The notes beneath the pieces were generated by a model that was not told where the DNA came from, made no database searches, and was given only the letters and a program-made list of their open reading frames with translations. The position numbers and the translations under genes were made by a program. From the NCBI RefSeq assembly GCF_019966595.1, contig NZ_JAINFJ010000011.1:62001-126000 (forward strand): DNA of 64,000 bases. The letters are read 5' to 3'. Shown one piece after another: positions 1-9,002 of the stretch. This DNA is from Oricola indica (GTDB taxonomy: Bacteria > Pseudomonadota > Alphaproteobacteria > Rhizobiales > Rhizobiaceae). The first letter of the stretch is position 1, and each line of letters starts with the position of its first letter.

Positions 1-112
1 TGGTGACATCCTGCACGGCGTGGACCGCCGGTTTCGGCTGCCCGAACAGGGACCGGCCGCCGCCGAAGACGCGCTCGGCCTTTTCAATGGACAGAAGCGG
101 CGCGTCAGACAT
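1..112 (-). CDS. oligopeptide ABC transporter ATP-binding protein (DppF/OppF-like), 5' end only
   Basis: Only the first 37 codons are in the window; the gene runs off the left edge. It starts at an ATG whose first bases overlap the stop of the fused permease-ATPase gene by 8 bases, so the two are translationally coupled. The visible N-terminus (MSDAPLLSIEKAERVFGGG, then a Phe-Gly-Gln-Pro stretch and AVHAVQDV) matches the start of the second ATPase (DppF/OppF type) of peptide ABC importers, where a short strand and a substrate-independent loop precede the Walker A motif. The Walker motifs lie outside the window, so the assignment rests on position in the operon and on this N-terminal pattern. 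Confidence 0.75.
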   Translation of the reverse strand, partial: MSDAPLLSIEKAERVFGGGRSLFGQPKPAVHAVQDVT

Positions 113-2048
113 CGGCATCGTCTCCGGTGAGCGGGTGGATACAGCGCACCGTTCGCCCCTTGCCCATTTCGGTGAGTGGGATCGGCGCGGCGCGGCAATC
201 GTCCTGCGCGCGCGGACAGCGCGCCGCGAAGGCGCATCCCACCGGCAGGTTGTTGACCACGGGCGGCCGGCCCTCGATGGCGTCGAGACGGCGTTCGGGC
301 TCTCCGAGAACCGGAACGCAATCGATCAGCTTGGCGGTGTAGGGATGGGCCGGGGAATTGAGGATTTCCTCGGTCGTGCCGGTTTCGACGAACTTGCCGG
401 CATACATCACGGCGACGCGGTCGCAGATCGCCGAGACGACGCCGAAATCATGGGTGATGAAGAGAATGCCCGCATTCTTTTCCTTGCGCAGCGTATCCAG
501 CAGCGACAGCACCTGCGCCTGCACGGTGACGTCGAGCGCGGTGGTCGGTTCGTCGGCGATGATGATCTTCGCGTCGTCGGCGAGCGCCATGGCGATGCAG
601 ACGCGCTGACGCATGCCGCCGGAGAGCTCGTGCGGATAGGCCTTCAAACGTTCCGCCGGATTGGGGATGCGGACGACCTTCAGCAGGTCCGCGGCCTTGG
701 CGGTCGCCTCGCTTTTCGACAGCGGCTGATGCGCCTGGATCGCCTCGACCAGCTGGTCGCCGACGGTGAACAGCGGATGCAGCGTCGAAAGCGGATCCTG
801 GAAGACATGGGAGACGGCGGAGCCGCGCAATTTGCGGATTCGCTCGTCGGAGGCGGCAAACAGATCCTCGCCATCGAGCAGCGCCGCGCCACCGGCGATA
901 CGGCCGGGCGGCGTGGGGACCAGTCCCATGATCGACATCGCGGTCACCGATTTGCCGGAGCCGGATTCGCCAACAACGCCAAGGCACTCGCCCTGCCCGA
1001 CGGCAAGATCGACGCCGCCGACCGCCTTGTAGATTTCGCCGCCGAAGCGGAATTCGGTCTTCAGGCCGCGCACGTCGAGGACGGTGTCCGGACGGGGCGT
1101 GACGTCCGGGACGTCCTCGCGCATGACGGCGGTGCGCGCCACGGGCCTTGTCAGCGCGCCGGATTTCAGGCGCGGGTCGAGCACGTCGCGCACGCCGTCG
1201 CCGAGCAGGTTGATGCTCATGACCAGGGCGAAGATCATCACGCCGGGGATGATCGAGACATGCGGCGCGGTGAAGAGGATCTTGCGGCCGTCGCCAAGCA
1301 TCGAGCCGAGATCGGCCTGGGGCGGCTGCGCACCGAGACCAAGGAAGGAGAGGCCCGCCGTTTCGAGGATCATCCAGCCGATCGTGGTCGACATGGTGAT
1401 GATGATCACCGGCAGCACGTTGGGCAGCACCTCGATGAACAGGATCTGCGCGTTCGACTTGCCCGACAGCCGCGCCGCATCGACGAATTCGCGGCGCGAC
1501 AGGCCGAGCGCGATGCCGCGGATGTTGCGCGCGAAGAAGGGGATGTTGACCACGGCGATCGCGTAGAGCGCGTTCAGGAGGCCGGGGCCGAGGACGGCGA
1601 CGATGGCGAGCGCCAGAAGAATGTAGGGAAAGGCCATGACCATGTCGATGCCGCGCATCAGCAGCGTATCGACGCGGCCGCCGGCATAGCCGGCGACAAG
1701 GCCGATCAGCGAGCCGAAGAAGGCGGCGATCAGCGTGGCGGAAATGCCGACCAGAAGGCTGACCTGCGTGCCCCAGAGCAGGCGCGAAAGGATGTCGCGG
1801 CCGAGCGCGTCGGTGCCGAGCAGATGGCCTTCAGCCAAGGGACGCAGCAGGCGGTCGGCGGGCGCTGTCGCGTCCGGATCCGGCAATGGCAGAAGCGGCG
1901 CGGCGAGCGCGGCCAGAACGATTAGTGCGAAAACGACCAGACCGGCGGTCGCCAGCGTGTTGTTGAGCAACAGCGACAGGCTGTCCGGGCGTCCCTTCGG
2001 CTTCTTCGCCGGCTTCTGGGCGGCGGTCGTGGCGGTCGCTTCGGCCAT
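105..2048 (-). CDS. fused permease / ATP-binding protein of a di/oligopeptide-type ABC importer (DppC-DppD fusion)
   Basis: This 647-residue protein joins two subunits that are usually separate. Residues about 30-295 are a DppC-type inner-membrane permease with several hydrophobic segments and the EAA loop near residues 190-213. After a linker, residues about 320-647 form an ABC ATPase with Walker A GESGSGKS at 360-367, signature LSGGMRQR at 475-482, Walker B IIIADE at 495-500 and the C-terminal Cys-containing tail (CAFAARCPRAQDDC) typical of peptide-importer ATPases. It should supply one membrane half and one motor domain for uptake of peptides or similar solutes. The start overlaps the stop of the upstream permease by one base, and its end overlaps the next ATPase. 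DppC-DppD fusions are known in some rhizobia; the substrate is not evident. Confidence 0.9.
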   Translation of the reverse strand: MAEATATTAAQKPAKKPKGRPDSLSLLLNNTLATAGLVVFALIVLAALAAPLLPLPDPDATAPADRLLRPLAEGHLLGTDALGRDILSRLLWGTQVSLLVGISATLIAAFFGSLIGLVAGYAGGRVDTLLMRGIDMVMAFPYILLALAIVAVLGPGLLNALYAIAVVNIPFFARNIRGIALGLSRREFVDAARLSGKSNAQILFIEVLPNVLPVIIITMSTTIGWMILETAGLSFLGLGAQPPQADLGSMLGDGRKILFTAPHVSIIPGVMIFALVMSINLLGDGVRDVLDPRLKSGALTRPVARTAVMREDVPDVTPRPDTVLDVRGLKTEFRFGGEIYKAVGGVDLAVGQGECLGVVGESGSGKSVTAMSIMGLVPTPPGRIAGGAALLDGEDLFAASDERIRKLRGSAVSHVFQDPLSTLHPLFTVGDQLVEAIQAHQPLSKSEATAKAADLLKVVRIPNPAERLKAYPHELSGGMRQRVCIAMALADDAKIIIADEPTTALDVTVQAQVLSLLDTLRKEKNAGILFITHDFGVVSAICDRVAVMYAGKFVETGTTEEILNSPAHPYTAKLIDCVPVLGEPERRLDAIEGRPPVVNNLPVGCAFAARCPRAQDDCRAAPIPLTEMGKGRTVRCIHPLTGDDADV

Positions 2049-2992
2049 CAGCGCAACCTCGGATCGAGTATGGTCTGGACGACATCGGCGGCGAGGTTGA
2101 ACAGCACATAGGCGCTGGCAACGACCAGAACGCCGCCCTGCACGAGCAGCAGGTCACGCGTCGAGATCGCCTTGACCAGCATCGAGCCGATGCCCGGCCA
2201 CTGGAACACGGTCTCGATATAGACCGCTCCGCCGAGCACGAAGCCGGCCTGGATGCCGATCACGGGAATGACGGTGACCAATGCCGCCTTGAATGCATGC
2301 TTGTAGATGACGGTGCTTTCGGTGACGCCCTTGGCGCGGGCCGTGCGGATGAAATCCTGGCGCAGAACTTCCAGCATCGCGGTGCGGGTCAGCCGGGCGA
2401 TGACGCCGGTGGCGACCACGGCGAGCGTCAGGGCCGGGAGAAAGAGGTGCTTGAGAAGATCGGGCAGATCGCCGCCGCCATAGATGGCGTACATGCCAGA
2501 CGCAGGAAACCACTTCAGATTGACGGCGAAGACGAGGATCAGCAGGAGGCCGAGCCAGAAAGACGGCACGGAGATGCCGATCAGGACGACGAAGGTGATG
2601 GCCTTGTCGACCCAGGAATATTGCCGAACGGCGGAGATCACTCCGGCAATCAGGCCGAGGACGGAGCACAGGACGAGCGATGTTCCGGCGAGGATGAGCG
2701 TCGCCGAGAAGCGCTCCAGAACCTCGTCGATGACCGGGCGATTGAGCGTGTAGGAGCGGCCGAAATCGCCCTGCAGCATGTTGCCGAGCCAGATGAAGTA
2801 TTGCTGCACGAGAGGTTTGTCGAGGCCAAGATCGCGGTTCAGCTTCTCGACGTTTTCCGGGGTCGCGTAGGAGCCGAGAATGGCCGTCGCCGGGTCGCCG
2901 GGGATCATCGCCATGATCAGGAAGACGATGATGGTCAGGCCGAAGATGACCGGGATCGCAGCCAGAAGGCGCTTGGCGATATAGGCCGACAA
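2048..2992 (-). CDS. ABC importer permease, DppB/OppB type
   Basis: A 314-residue inner-membrane permease of the DppB family. It begins with the usual first helix (IAKRLLAAIPVIFGLTIIVF), has six predicted hydrophobic segments, and carries the EAA loop with RTARAKGV near residues 218-225. It forms the membrane channel together with the permease part of the fused protein downstream. The start is a TTG codon (reading SAYIAKRL after the initiator) preceded by GGAG at 7 bases; there is no in-frame ATG nearby. It lies between the binding-protein gene and the fused subunit in one minus-strand operon. Confidence 0.9.
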   Translation of the reverse strand: MSAYIAKRLLAAIPVIFGLTIIVFLIMAMIPGDPATAILGSYATPENVEKLNRDLGLDKPLVQQYFIWLGNMLQGDFGRSYTLNRPVIDEVLERFSATLILAGTSLVLCSVLGLIAGVISAVRQYSWVDKAITFVVLIGISVPSFWLGLLLILVFAVNLKWFPASGMYAIYGGGDLPDLLKHLFLPALTLAVVATGVIARLTRTAMLEVLRQDFIRTARAKGVTESTVIYKHAFKAALVTVIPVIGIQAGFVLGGAVYIETVFQWPGIGSMLVKAISTRDLLLVQGGVLVVASAYVLFNLAADVVQTILDPRLR

Positions 2993-3053
2993 GGCGGGCT
3001 CCGCGTGAGAATGGGGGAAAGCCGCCGGCCCGCAAGCCGGCGGCTCGTCGTCG

Positions 3054-4613
3054 TTACTGCGGCTTCGCCACGTCCTGAAGCATCAGGAAGAAGGAAGGCT
3101 GCAGCTTGAAGTTCTCGACGCTCGCCTTGGTGACGGCGTTCTGCTTCCAGTTGGCGACGAAGACCCAGGGTGCGTCTTCCTGCACGATTTCCTGCATCTT
3201 CTTGTAGAGCTCGGCGCGTTCCCCCTGATCGGTGGCCTGGCGCGCCTTGTTGAGCAGTTCGTCGACTTCCGGATTGGAGTAGTAGCCGGAGTTGAAGCCG
3301 CCCTTGTCCGGGAAGGCCTCGGAGCGCAGCGCCAGGAAGGGCAGCGTGTCCGGATCGTTGGTCATCCAGGCCATTTCGGCCATGTCGGCCTTGCCTTCGA
3401 GACCGGGATTGACCTTGCCGAGGAAGGTATTCCACTCGTAGGTCTCGATGTTGACGTCCATGCCGACGGCTTCGAGATCGGCCTGGATGGCCGTGCCCAT
3501 GGCGATCGGATCGAGCATGCCGGAGCCGCCCTCGGTGACGTAGAAGGTCACCGGTTCGCCGTCATAGCCGGCTTCCTCGAGCAGCGCCTTGGCCTTTTCC
3601 GGATCGTAGGGATAGGGCTCCAGGCTTTCATTGTAGGCCCAGTTGAAGGCCGGCGGCGTCGGTCCGTTGGCCACAGCAGCCGTGCCCTGCAGGATGTTGT
3701 CGACCAGCGCGGTCTTGTTGATCGCGTAGTTGGCCGCCTGACGCACCGCCTTGTTGGCGAACGGGCCTTCCTTGGCGTTGAGGATGAGGAACCAGACATG
3801 CGGGCCAACCTGTTCGTAGACGGTGTAGTTCGCATCGCTGCGGAACTGCTGCAGGCTGTCCGGCGGGACTTCCGGCATGACGTCGATGCCGCCGGAAAGC
3901 ATCTCGGCGATGCGGGTGTTGGTGTCGGTTATCGGGCGGTAGATCACCGCTTGGAGCGGCGCGGCGCCATCCCAGTAATCCTCGTTACGGGTGACCACCA
4001 CTTTCGAGTTGGCTTCCCACTCGGCGAATTTGAACGCGCCGGTGCCCGACGGGTTGCGGCCGAAATCGGCGCCATTGTCCATCACGCCCTTGGGCGAAAC
4101 GATGAGGCCGGTCGCATAAGCGAGGTTCGAGAGGAAGGGCGCGTAGGGCTCCTTCAGCTTGAACTCGACCGTCGTGTCGTCAATGGCGGTCACGGTGTCG
4201 ATCGAGGAGAAATAGAAGGCCAGCGGGAACGGCCCCGTGTCGTGATAGGGGTGATCCTCGTTCAGCATGCGTTCGAAGGTGAACTTGACCGCCTCCGCGT
4301 TGAACGGCGAGCCGTCGTGGAAGGACACACCCTCGCGCAGCTTGAACGTGTAAGTCAGGCCGTCATCGGAGATCGTCCAGCTTTCGGCCAGCGCGGGCTC
4401 GACTTCCAGCGTGCCGTCCTTGTAGCGCACGAGGCCGTCATACATGTTGAGCAGGATGCGGAAGTCGTTCTGCGCGGTGACCGCGGAAGGATCGAGCGAC
4501 TTGGGCTCCGCGATCTGGCCTACGACCAGAACATTTGGCGGCGTTTGTGCCAGGGACGGTGAGGCGAATGCGAGCGATGCGACTGTTACCGCAGCGGCCA
4601 GAAGTCTCTTCAT
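3054..4613 (-). CDS. periplasmic solute-binding protein, family 5 (peptide/nickel type)
   Basis: A 519-residue SBP_bac_5 protein that captures the substrate for the ABC importer. MKRLLAAAVTVASLAFASPS-LAQ is a clear Sec signal peptide with cleavage after Ala-Gln. The mature protein has the family features, including the LAESWTISDDGLTYTFKLRE stretch. An ATG four codons upstream exists, but GGAG lies six bases before the chosen start and inside the longer reading, so the shorter form is preferred. It is the first gene of the operon, with a promoter 30-60 bases upstream. The ligand cannot be read from sequence; peptides are the default for the family, but amino-acid derivatives are also possible given the divergent amidohydrolase. 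Confidence 0.9.
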   Translation of the reverse strand: MKRLLAAAVTVASLAFASPSLAQTPPNVLVVGQIAEPKSLDPSAVTAQNDFRILLNMYDGLVRYKDGTLEVEPALAESWTISDDGLTYTFKLREGVSFHDGSPFNAEAVKFTFERMLNEDHPYHDTGPFPLAFYFSSIDTVTAIDDTTVEFKLKEPYAPFLSNLAYATGLIVSPKGVMDNGADFGRNPSGTGAFKFAEWEANSKVVVTRNEDYWDGAAPLQAVIYRPITDTNTRIAEMLSGGIDVMPEVPPDSLQQFRSDANYTVYEQVGPHVWFLILNAKEGPFANKAVRQAANYAINKTALVDNILQGTAAVANGPTPPAFNWAYNESLEPYPYDPEKAKALLEEAGYDGEPVTFYVTEGGSGMLDPIAMGTAIQADLEAVGMDVNIETYEWNTFLGKVNPGLEGKADMAEMAWMTNDPDTLPFLALRSEAFPDKGGFNSGYYSNPEVDELLNKARQATDQGERAELYKKMQEIVQEDAPWVFVANWKQNAVTKASVENFKLQPSFFLMLQDVAKPQ

Positions 4614-4643
4614 GGCGATCTCCATCGTTGCAGATGGGATTCA

Positions 4644-4672
4644 ATTAATTCGGAAAATTAAAATTCATGCAA
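4644..4672 (-). promoter_or_regulatory. predicted sigma-70-type promoter of the binding-protein/ABC operon
   Basis: On the minus strand TTGCAT (-35, 4672-4667) and ATTAAT (-10, 4649-4644) are separated by 17 bases. Transcription would start about 20-25 bases before the binding-protein ATG. The whole divergent spacer is AT-rich, unlike its surroundings. Confidence 0.5.
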
Positions 4673-4674
4673 GC

Positions 4675-4690
4675 ATTTATTATGATAAAT
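4675..4690. promoter_or_regulatory. AT-rich inverted repeat in the divergent promoter region (possible operator)
   Basis: ATTTAT-TATG-ATAAAT is a perfect 6-bp inverted repeat directly upstream of the -35 of the ABC operon and about 35 bases before the amidohydrolase start. Its position fits an operator controlling both divergent units. No regulator gene is adjacent in the window, so the binding protein is unknown. Confidence 0.35.
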
Positions 4691-4725
4691 TTTTGTGCAT
4701 CCTTGATCCGTCACCTGCCCGGAAA

Positions 4726-5991
4726 ATGGAAGGCATGCCCGTCCGCACCATGAGCCACACTGCGCCCGTCATCGATATCGACCGACTGCGTCGCCTGCTC
4801 GACGGCGTAAACGTCTTTGGATTCAACGCAGTAACCGGCGGCTACAATCGTGTCGGTTATTCCGGCGAAGACATGGCCGTGCGCGACTGGTTCGCCCGCG
4901 AGATGGGCAGTGACGGATTGCAAGTCAGCCGCGACGCGGTGAACAACCTGTTCGGACGCTTCGGACCGGAGACCGGTCCGTGCATCATGGCGGGCTCGCA
5001 TCTCGACACCGTGCCGGAAGGCGGCGCCTTCGACGGATCGCTTGGCGCCTGCGTGGCGCTGGAATGCGTGCGCGCCTTGCGTGCCGCCGGCCATGTGCCG
5101 AAGACCGCCATCGTCGTCGCGGCGACGGCCGAGGAGGAAGGCCGTTTCGGCGGCATGCTCGGCTCGCAGACAATCGCGGGGCGGGTCACGCGCGACTGGA
5201 TCGAGCAGGCCTCTGACGCGGATGGCGTCCGCCTGGTCGATGCGATGCGGGATCAGGGGCTCGATGCGTTCGGGGCGCTCGACGCCGGCTGGGCGCCGGG
5301 CTCGATCTCCGCGTTCCTGGAACTGCATATCGAGCAAGGACCGGTGCTCGAACATGCCGAAATCCCGCTCGGGATCGCCAATGCCGTGTCGGGCGTCTGT
5401 TTCCTGCAGGTGCGTTTCGACGGCGTGGCGAACCATTCGGGCACGACGCCGATGGAGATGCGCGCCGATGCATTCGCCGGGCTCGCGGATTTTGCCGGGA
5501 CGATCACCGACACGATCGCCATTCACGGAACAGAGCAAAGCCGGATCACCATCGGCAAGGTTGAGGTCCATCCCAACCATGCGCACACGATCCCCGGCGC
5601 GGCCGAATTCTCGATCATCCTGCGCGACACGTCCGAAGAGGTGATGCTGGGCTTGCGCGACGCGGTGCGAACGAAACTCGAAACCGCTGCCGCCCGGCAC
5701 GGGCTGGCGCTGTCGATCGAGGAGAAGAGCTGGCTTTCGCCCGTCGCGCTGGATGCCGAGCTGCACGCCATGTTGATGGAGGAAGCCGGCACGCTGGGCC
5801 ATGCGGCGCTCGACATGCCCTCCGGCGCCGGTCATGACGCCCAGACCATGCAATCGGTCTGCCCGTCCGGTCTCGTCTTCATCCCGTCGCGCAACGGCAT
5901 CAGCCACGCGCCGGAGGAATGGAGCGACTGGGCGGATATCGAAAAGGGCGCCCAGCTGATGCTGAACGCCCTCGTGCGGCTCTCGTCGTGA
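4726..5991 (+). CDS. Zn-dependent amidohydrolase, M20 family (allantoate amidohydrolase / N-carbamoyl-L-amino-acid hydrolase group)
   Basis: A protein of about 421 residues of the hydantoinase/carbamoylase branch of the M20 metallopeptidase superfamily. Visible metal-site motifs are GSHLDTVPEGGAFDGSLG (His and bridging Asp), ATAEEEGRFGGMLGSQ (the Glu pair) and HIEQGPVLE. SGAGHDAQ near the C-terminus contributes a further His. Such enzymes hydrolyse N-carbamoyl or ureido groups from amino acids, allantoate or ureidoglycolate; the exact substrate cannot be told. Starts at 4726, 4735 and 4750 are all in frame and none has a convincing ribosome site; the first is given. It is divergent from a peptide-type importer that may bring in its substrate (inference). 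Confidence 0.85.
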   Translation: MEGMPVRTMSHTAPVIDIDRLRRLLDGVNVFGFNAVTGGYNRVGYSGEDMAVRDWFAREMGSDGLQVSRDAVNNLFGRFGPETGPCIMAGSHLDTVPEGGAFDGSLGACVALECVRALRAAGHVPKTAIVVAATAEEEGRFGGMLGSQTIAGRVTRDWIEQASDADGVRLVDAMRDQGLDAFGALDAGWAPGSISAFLELHIEQGPVLEHAEIPLGIANAVSGVCFLQVRFDGVANHSGTTPMEMRADAFAGLADFAGTITDTIAIHGTEQSRITIGKVEVHPNHAHTIPGAAEFSIILRDTSEEVMLGLRDAVRTKLETAAARHGLALSIEEKSWLSPVALDAELHAMLMEEAGTLGHAALDMPSGAGHDAQTMQSVCPSGLVFIPSRNGISHAPEEWSDWADIEKGAQLMLNALVRLSS

Positions 5992-6000
5992 TCTGCGAGA

Positions 6001-7164
6001 TTACTCGCTGAGTTCCTTGTCCTCGATATCCGGCGACAGGTCCTGCTCGGCCTCGCCGGTGGGCTGGCGGGTGAAGCCCTTGACGCCCGACGTCTCCTTG
6101 AAGTCGCGCTTGATCATCACCGGGCTGACGACATAGGCGGTGATCAGTTCCGCGAGTGACCGTAGCGCGTGGGTGTGGATGCGCTCGTAACCGTGCGAGG
6201 CGTCTACGCCGAAGGTGATCAGCGCGGTGCGGACATCAGCGCCGGCCTCGATGGCGCTGGCGGAATCCGACCGGTAATATTTGAAGATGTCCTTCTGGTA
6301 ACGGATCTCGTTTTCCCGGCACAGGCTCGCGAGCTTCTTGGCGAGATGATAGTCGAACGGGCCGGTCTGGTCGGCCATGCCGATGGTCACGCCGAACTCG
6401 TCGGAGTTCTGGCCCGGCGCTGTCGTGCCATTGTCGACCGTGATCATCGAGGCGATGTTGTGGGTCAGAACGGACGACGCGCCGACGCCGACCTCCTCCG
6501 CGATCGTGAACAGGAAATGGATATCGACGGGTGTCTCGACCTCCTCGTCCTGCAGCGCCTTGAGCGCCGCCAGCATCACGGCGACGCCGGCCTTGTTGTC
6601 GAGGTGACGGGACACGATGAAACCGTTGTCGAGGAATTCGGGCTGCGGATCGATGGCGATGATGTCGCCGATCTCGATGCCGAGACGTTCGATGTCGGCC
6701 TTGTCGCGCGCCAGCGCGTCTATGCGAAATTCGACGTTTTCCCAGCCGATGGGCATCTTGTCGACTTCGTCATTGTAGGTGTGGCCGGACGCCTTCAGAG
6801 GCAGGATCGTGCCGCGATAGCTGCCGCTCTCCGTGAAGACCTCGGCACGCGCGCCCTCGGCAAAACGCGCCGACCAATGCCCGATGGAAACGACTTCAAG
6901 GCGGCCATTGTCCTTGAGGTATTTGACCTGCGCGCCGAGGGTGTCGAGATGCGAGACGATGGCGCGCGCGCCCTCTTCGCGCTTGCCGGGCCGGATCGCG
7001 CGGATCGCGCCGCGCCGCGTCATTTCCACTGTCAGCCCGTGGCGTTCCAGTTCCGACGTGACGAAACGGACGATGGAATCGGTGAAGCCGGTCGGGCTGG
7101 GGATGTGCAGCATCTTCTCCAGGACCGAGAGCAGGTATTCGTGATCAATCGCCAGTCGTGACAT
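6001..7164 (-). CDS. M42-family peptidase of the N-acetylglutaminylglutamine amide (NAGGN) cluster
   Basis: This 387-residue protein belongs to the M42 aminopeptidase/glucanase family. It has IVSHLDTLGAQVKYL near residue 68, the metal-site stretch HLDNKAGVAVML, TIAEEVGVGAS with the catalytic Glu pair, and a late DASHGYERIH. It is third in the conserved trio with asnO and ngg, 21 bases after ngg. M42 members of this trio are annotated as osmoprotectant NAGGN-system peptidases, and a role in turning over or trimming the dipeptide is inferred, not proven. Its end faces the amidohydrolase, with only 9 bases between the stops. Confidence 0.88.
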   Translation of the reverse strand: MSRLAIDHEYLLSVLEKMLHIPSPTGFTDSIVRFVTSELERHGLTVEMTRRGAIRAIRPGKREEGARAIVSHLDTLGAQVKYLKDNGRLEVVSIGHWSARFAEGARAEVFTESGSYRGTILPLKASGHTYNDEVDKMPIGWENVEFRIDALARDKADIERLGIEIGDIIAIDPQPEFLDNGFIVSRHLDNKAGVAVMLAALKALQDEEVETPVDIHFLFTIAEEVGVGASSVLTHNIASMITVDNGTTAPGQNSDEFGVTIGMADQTGPFDYHLAKKLASLCRENEIRYQKDIFKYYRSDSASAIEAGADVRTALITFGVDASHGYERIHTHALRSLAELITAYVVSPVMIKRDFKETSGVKGFTRQPTGEAEQDLSPDIEDKELSE

Positions 7165-7185
7165 AGGTCGACACCCCCAATTTTC

Positions 7186-8994
7186 TTATCGTATTCGCTT
7201 GACCGATGCAGGTACCGATAACGGAAACAGCAAGTCGATGAAACGTTCCGCCGTCGGCTGCGGTTCATGGTTGGCGAGGCCGGGGCGCTCGTTTGCCTCG
7301 ATGAAGGCGTAATCGGGCCGGCTCGGCGATTTCACCATCAGGTCGATGCCTGTGACCGGAATGTCGATCGCCCGGGCAGCCTCGATGGCGGCCTCCACCA
7401 AAACCGGGTCGACGATGTCGGTCACGTCGTGGATCGTGCCGCCGGTGTGCAGGTTTGCGGTCTTGCGCACGGCGACGTGGACCTCCGGGTCGAGGACGTC
7501 GTCGAGACCGTAGCCCGCGTCGCGCACGGTGCGTTCGGTTTCCTCGTCGAGGGGTATCCGCGATTCTCCGCCCGTGGCCGCCTTGCGGCGCCGGCTTTGT
7601 GCGGCGATCAGTTCGCGGATGGTGCGCTCGCCGTCGCCGACAACCACCGGCGGACGCCGGACCGCGGCGGCGACGACACGGAAATTGATGACGATGAGGC
7701 GAAGGTCTTCGCCCTCGACATATTCCTCCAGAAGGATCGTGTCGGAGACCTGGCGGGCGGCGGCGATCGCCTTTTCGACCTCATCGAGCTCGGACAGGCC
7801 CACGGAGATACCCCGGCCCTGCTCGCCCCGCGCCGGCTTGACCACGACCTTGCCGCAGCGGCGGACGAATTCCGAAATTTCATCGGGGCTGGCGCCATCG
7901 GCAAGTTGCTCGGGCACGCGTACGCCGGCCGCCGAGACGATGCGGCGGGTCACCGACTTGTCGTCGCAGATCGACATGGCGACGGCGGATGTCAGTTCCG
8001 ACAGGCTCTCGCGGCACAGGACCGAGCGGCCGCCATGAGTCAGCCGGAAGAAGCCGCCCTCGGCATCGACGACCTCGACATGGATACCGCGCCGGCGCGC
8101 CTCGTTGACGAGGATGCGGGCATAGGGATTGAGGGCCTGATCGTCGGCGGGTCCGGTGAACAGGGTCTCGTTGATCGGGTTCTTGCGCTTGACCGAGAAG
8201 AAGGAAACGCGCTGGAAACCGAGCTTCTCGTAGAGCGCGATCGCCTGCTCGTTGTCGTGCAACACCGAGAGATCGAGGAAAGCGGCGCCGCGCGTCGTGA
8301 AATACTCCGCCAACCGCCGCACCAGCGCCTCACCGATGCCCGGATGACGCGCCGAGGGATCGACGGCGAGACACCAGAGCGAGGAGCCGCGTTCCGGATC
8401 TTCGAAGGCGCGCATGTGATCGACGCCGGTCACCGTGCCGAGCACCTCGCCGGTCTTCTCGTCTTCGGCGACAAAGTAGATGATGGTGCGCGCGTCGCGC
8501 TTGGCCCAGAAGAACTCGGGCGGCACCGTGACCATGCCGCGCGCCGCATAGATGCGGTTGATCGCCTCGGCGTCTGCCTGCGAGGTCAGCCGCCGGATGA
8601 AATATCCCTTTGGTCTCTTTCTCGACGCCCGATAGCGCGACAGGTCGAGACGGTAGGTGTGGGACGGGTCGAGGAAGAGTTCCTGCGGGGCGTTGGCGAG
8701 CAGAACATGCGGATTGCGCACATAGACCGCGATATCGCGCCGGTCGGGCTGTTCGCCGCGCAGCGCCGCGATCATCGCGCCGGAGTCCTCGAAGGTCTGG
8801 GAAAAGACGAGCCTTCCCCAGCCGCAATCCAGCGCGAATTGCGGCGTCGTCTTCGTCTTGTCGCCGCCGTGGCGCGCGATCGGCGGTTTCAGGCCCTGGT
8901 CGCGCATGCGCTTCAGGCGATGCTTGTAGGCATCGCTCGTCTGCCTGGAACGCGGGCCGGAGCCGGGTTTCGAACCGTCGCTTTCCTTGCCCAT
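7186..8994 (-). CDS. ngg: N-acetylglutaminylglutamine synthetase (GNAT + ATP-grasp)
   Basis: A 602-residue two-domain enzyme. Residues about 130-270 are a GNAT acetyltransferase with the acetyl-CoA loop HPGIGEAL near 217-224. Residues about 315-600 are an ATP-grasp ligase with KVVVKPARGEQGRGISVG and a C-terminal EANERPG. In the known pathway this enzyme joins two glutamines and acetylates the product to give N-acetylglutaminylglutamine, which AsnO amidates to the compatible solute NAGGN. The start chosen (MGKESDGSK) lies 8 bases after the asnO stop; a longer form starting 19 codons earlier would overlap asnO. Domain order and neighbours agree fully with the family. Confidence 0.93.
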   Translation of the reverse strand: MGKESDGSKPGSGPRSRQTSDAYKHRLKRMRDQGLKPPIARHGGDKTKTTPQFALDCGWGRLVFSQTFEDSGAMIAALRGEQPDRRDIAVYVRNPHVLLANAPQELFLDPSHTYRLDLSRYRASRKRPKGYFIRRLTSQADAEAINRIYAARGMVTVPPEFFWAKRDARTIIYFVAEDEKTGEVLGTVTGVDHMRAFEDPERGSSLWCLAVDPSARHPGIGEALVRRLAEYFTTRGAAFLDLSVLHDNEQAIALYEKLGFQRVSFFSVKRKNPINETLFTGPADDQALNPYARILVNEARRRGIHVEVVDAEGGFFRLTHGGRSVLCRESLSELTSAVAMSICDDKSVTRRIVSAAGVRVPEQLADGASPDEISEFVRRCGKVVVKPARGEQGRGISVGLSELDEVEKAIAAARQVSDTILLEEYVEGEDLRLIVINFRVVAAAVRRPPVVVGDGERTIRELIAAQSRRRKAATGGESRIPLDEETERTVRDAGYGLDDVLDPEVHVAVRKTANLHTGGTIHDVTDIVDPVLVEAAIEAARAIDIPVTGIDLMVKSPSRPDYAFIEANERPGLANHEPQPTAERFIDLLFPLSVPASVKRIR

Positions 8995-9002
8995 GCCGGT
9001 CT

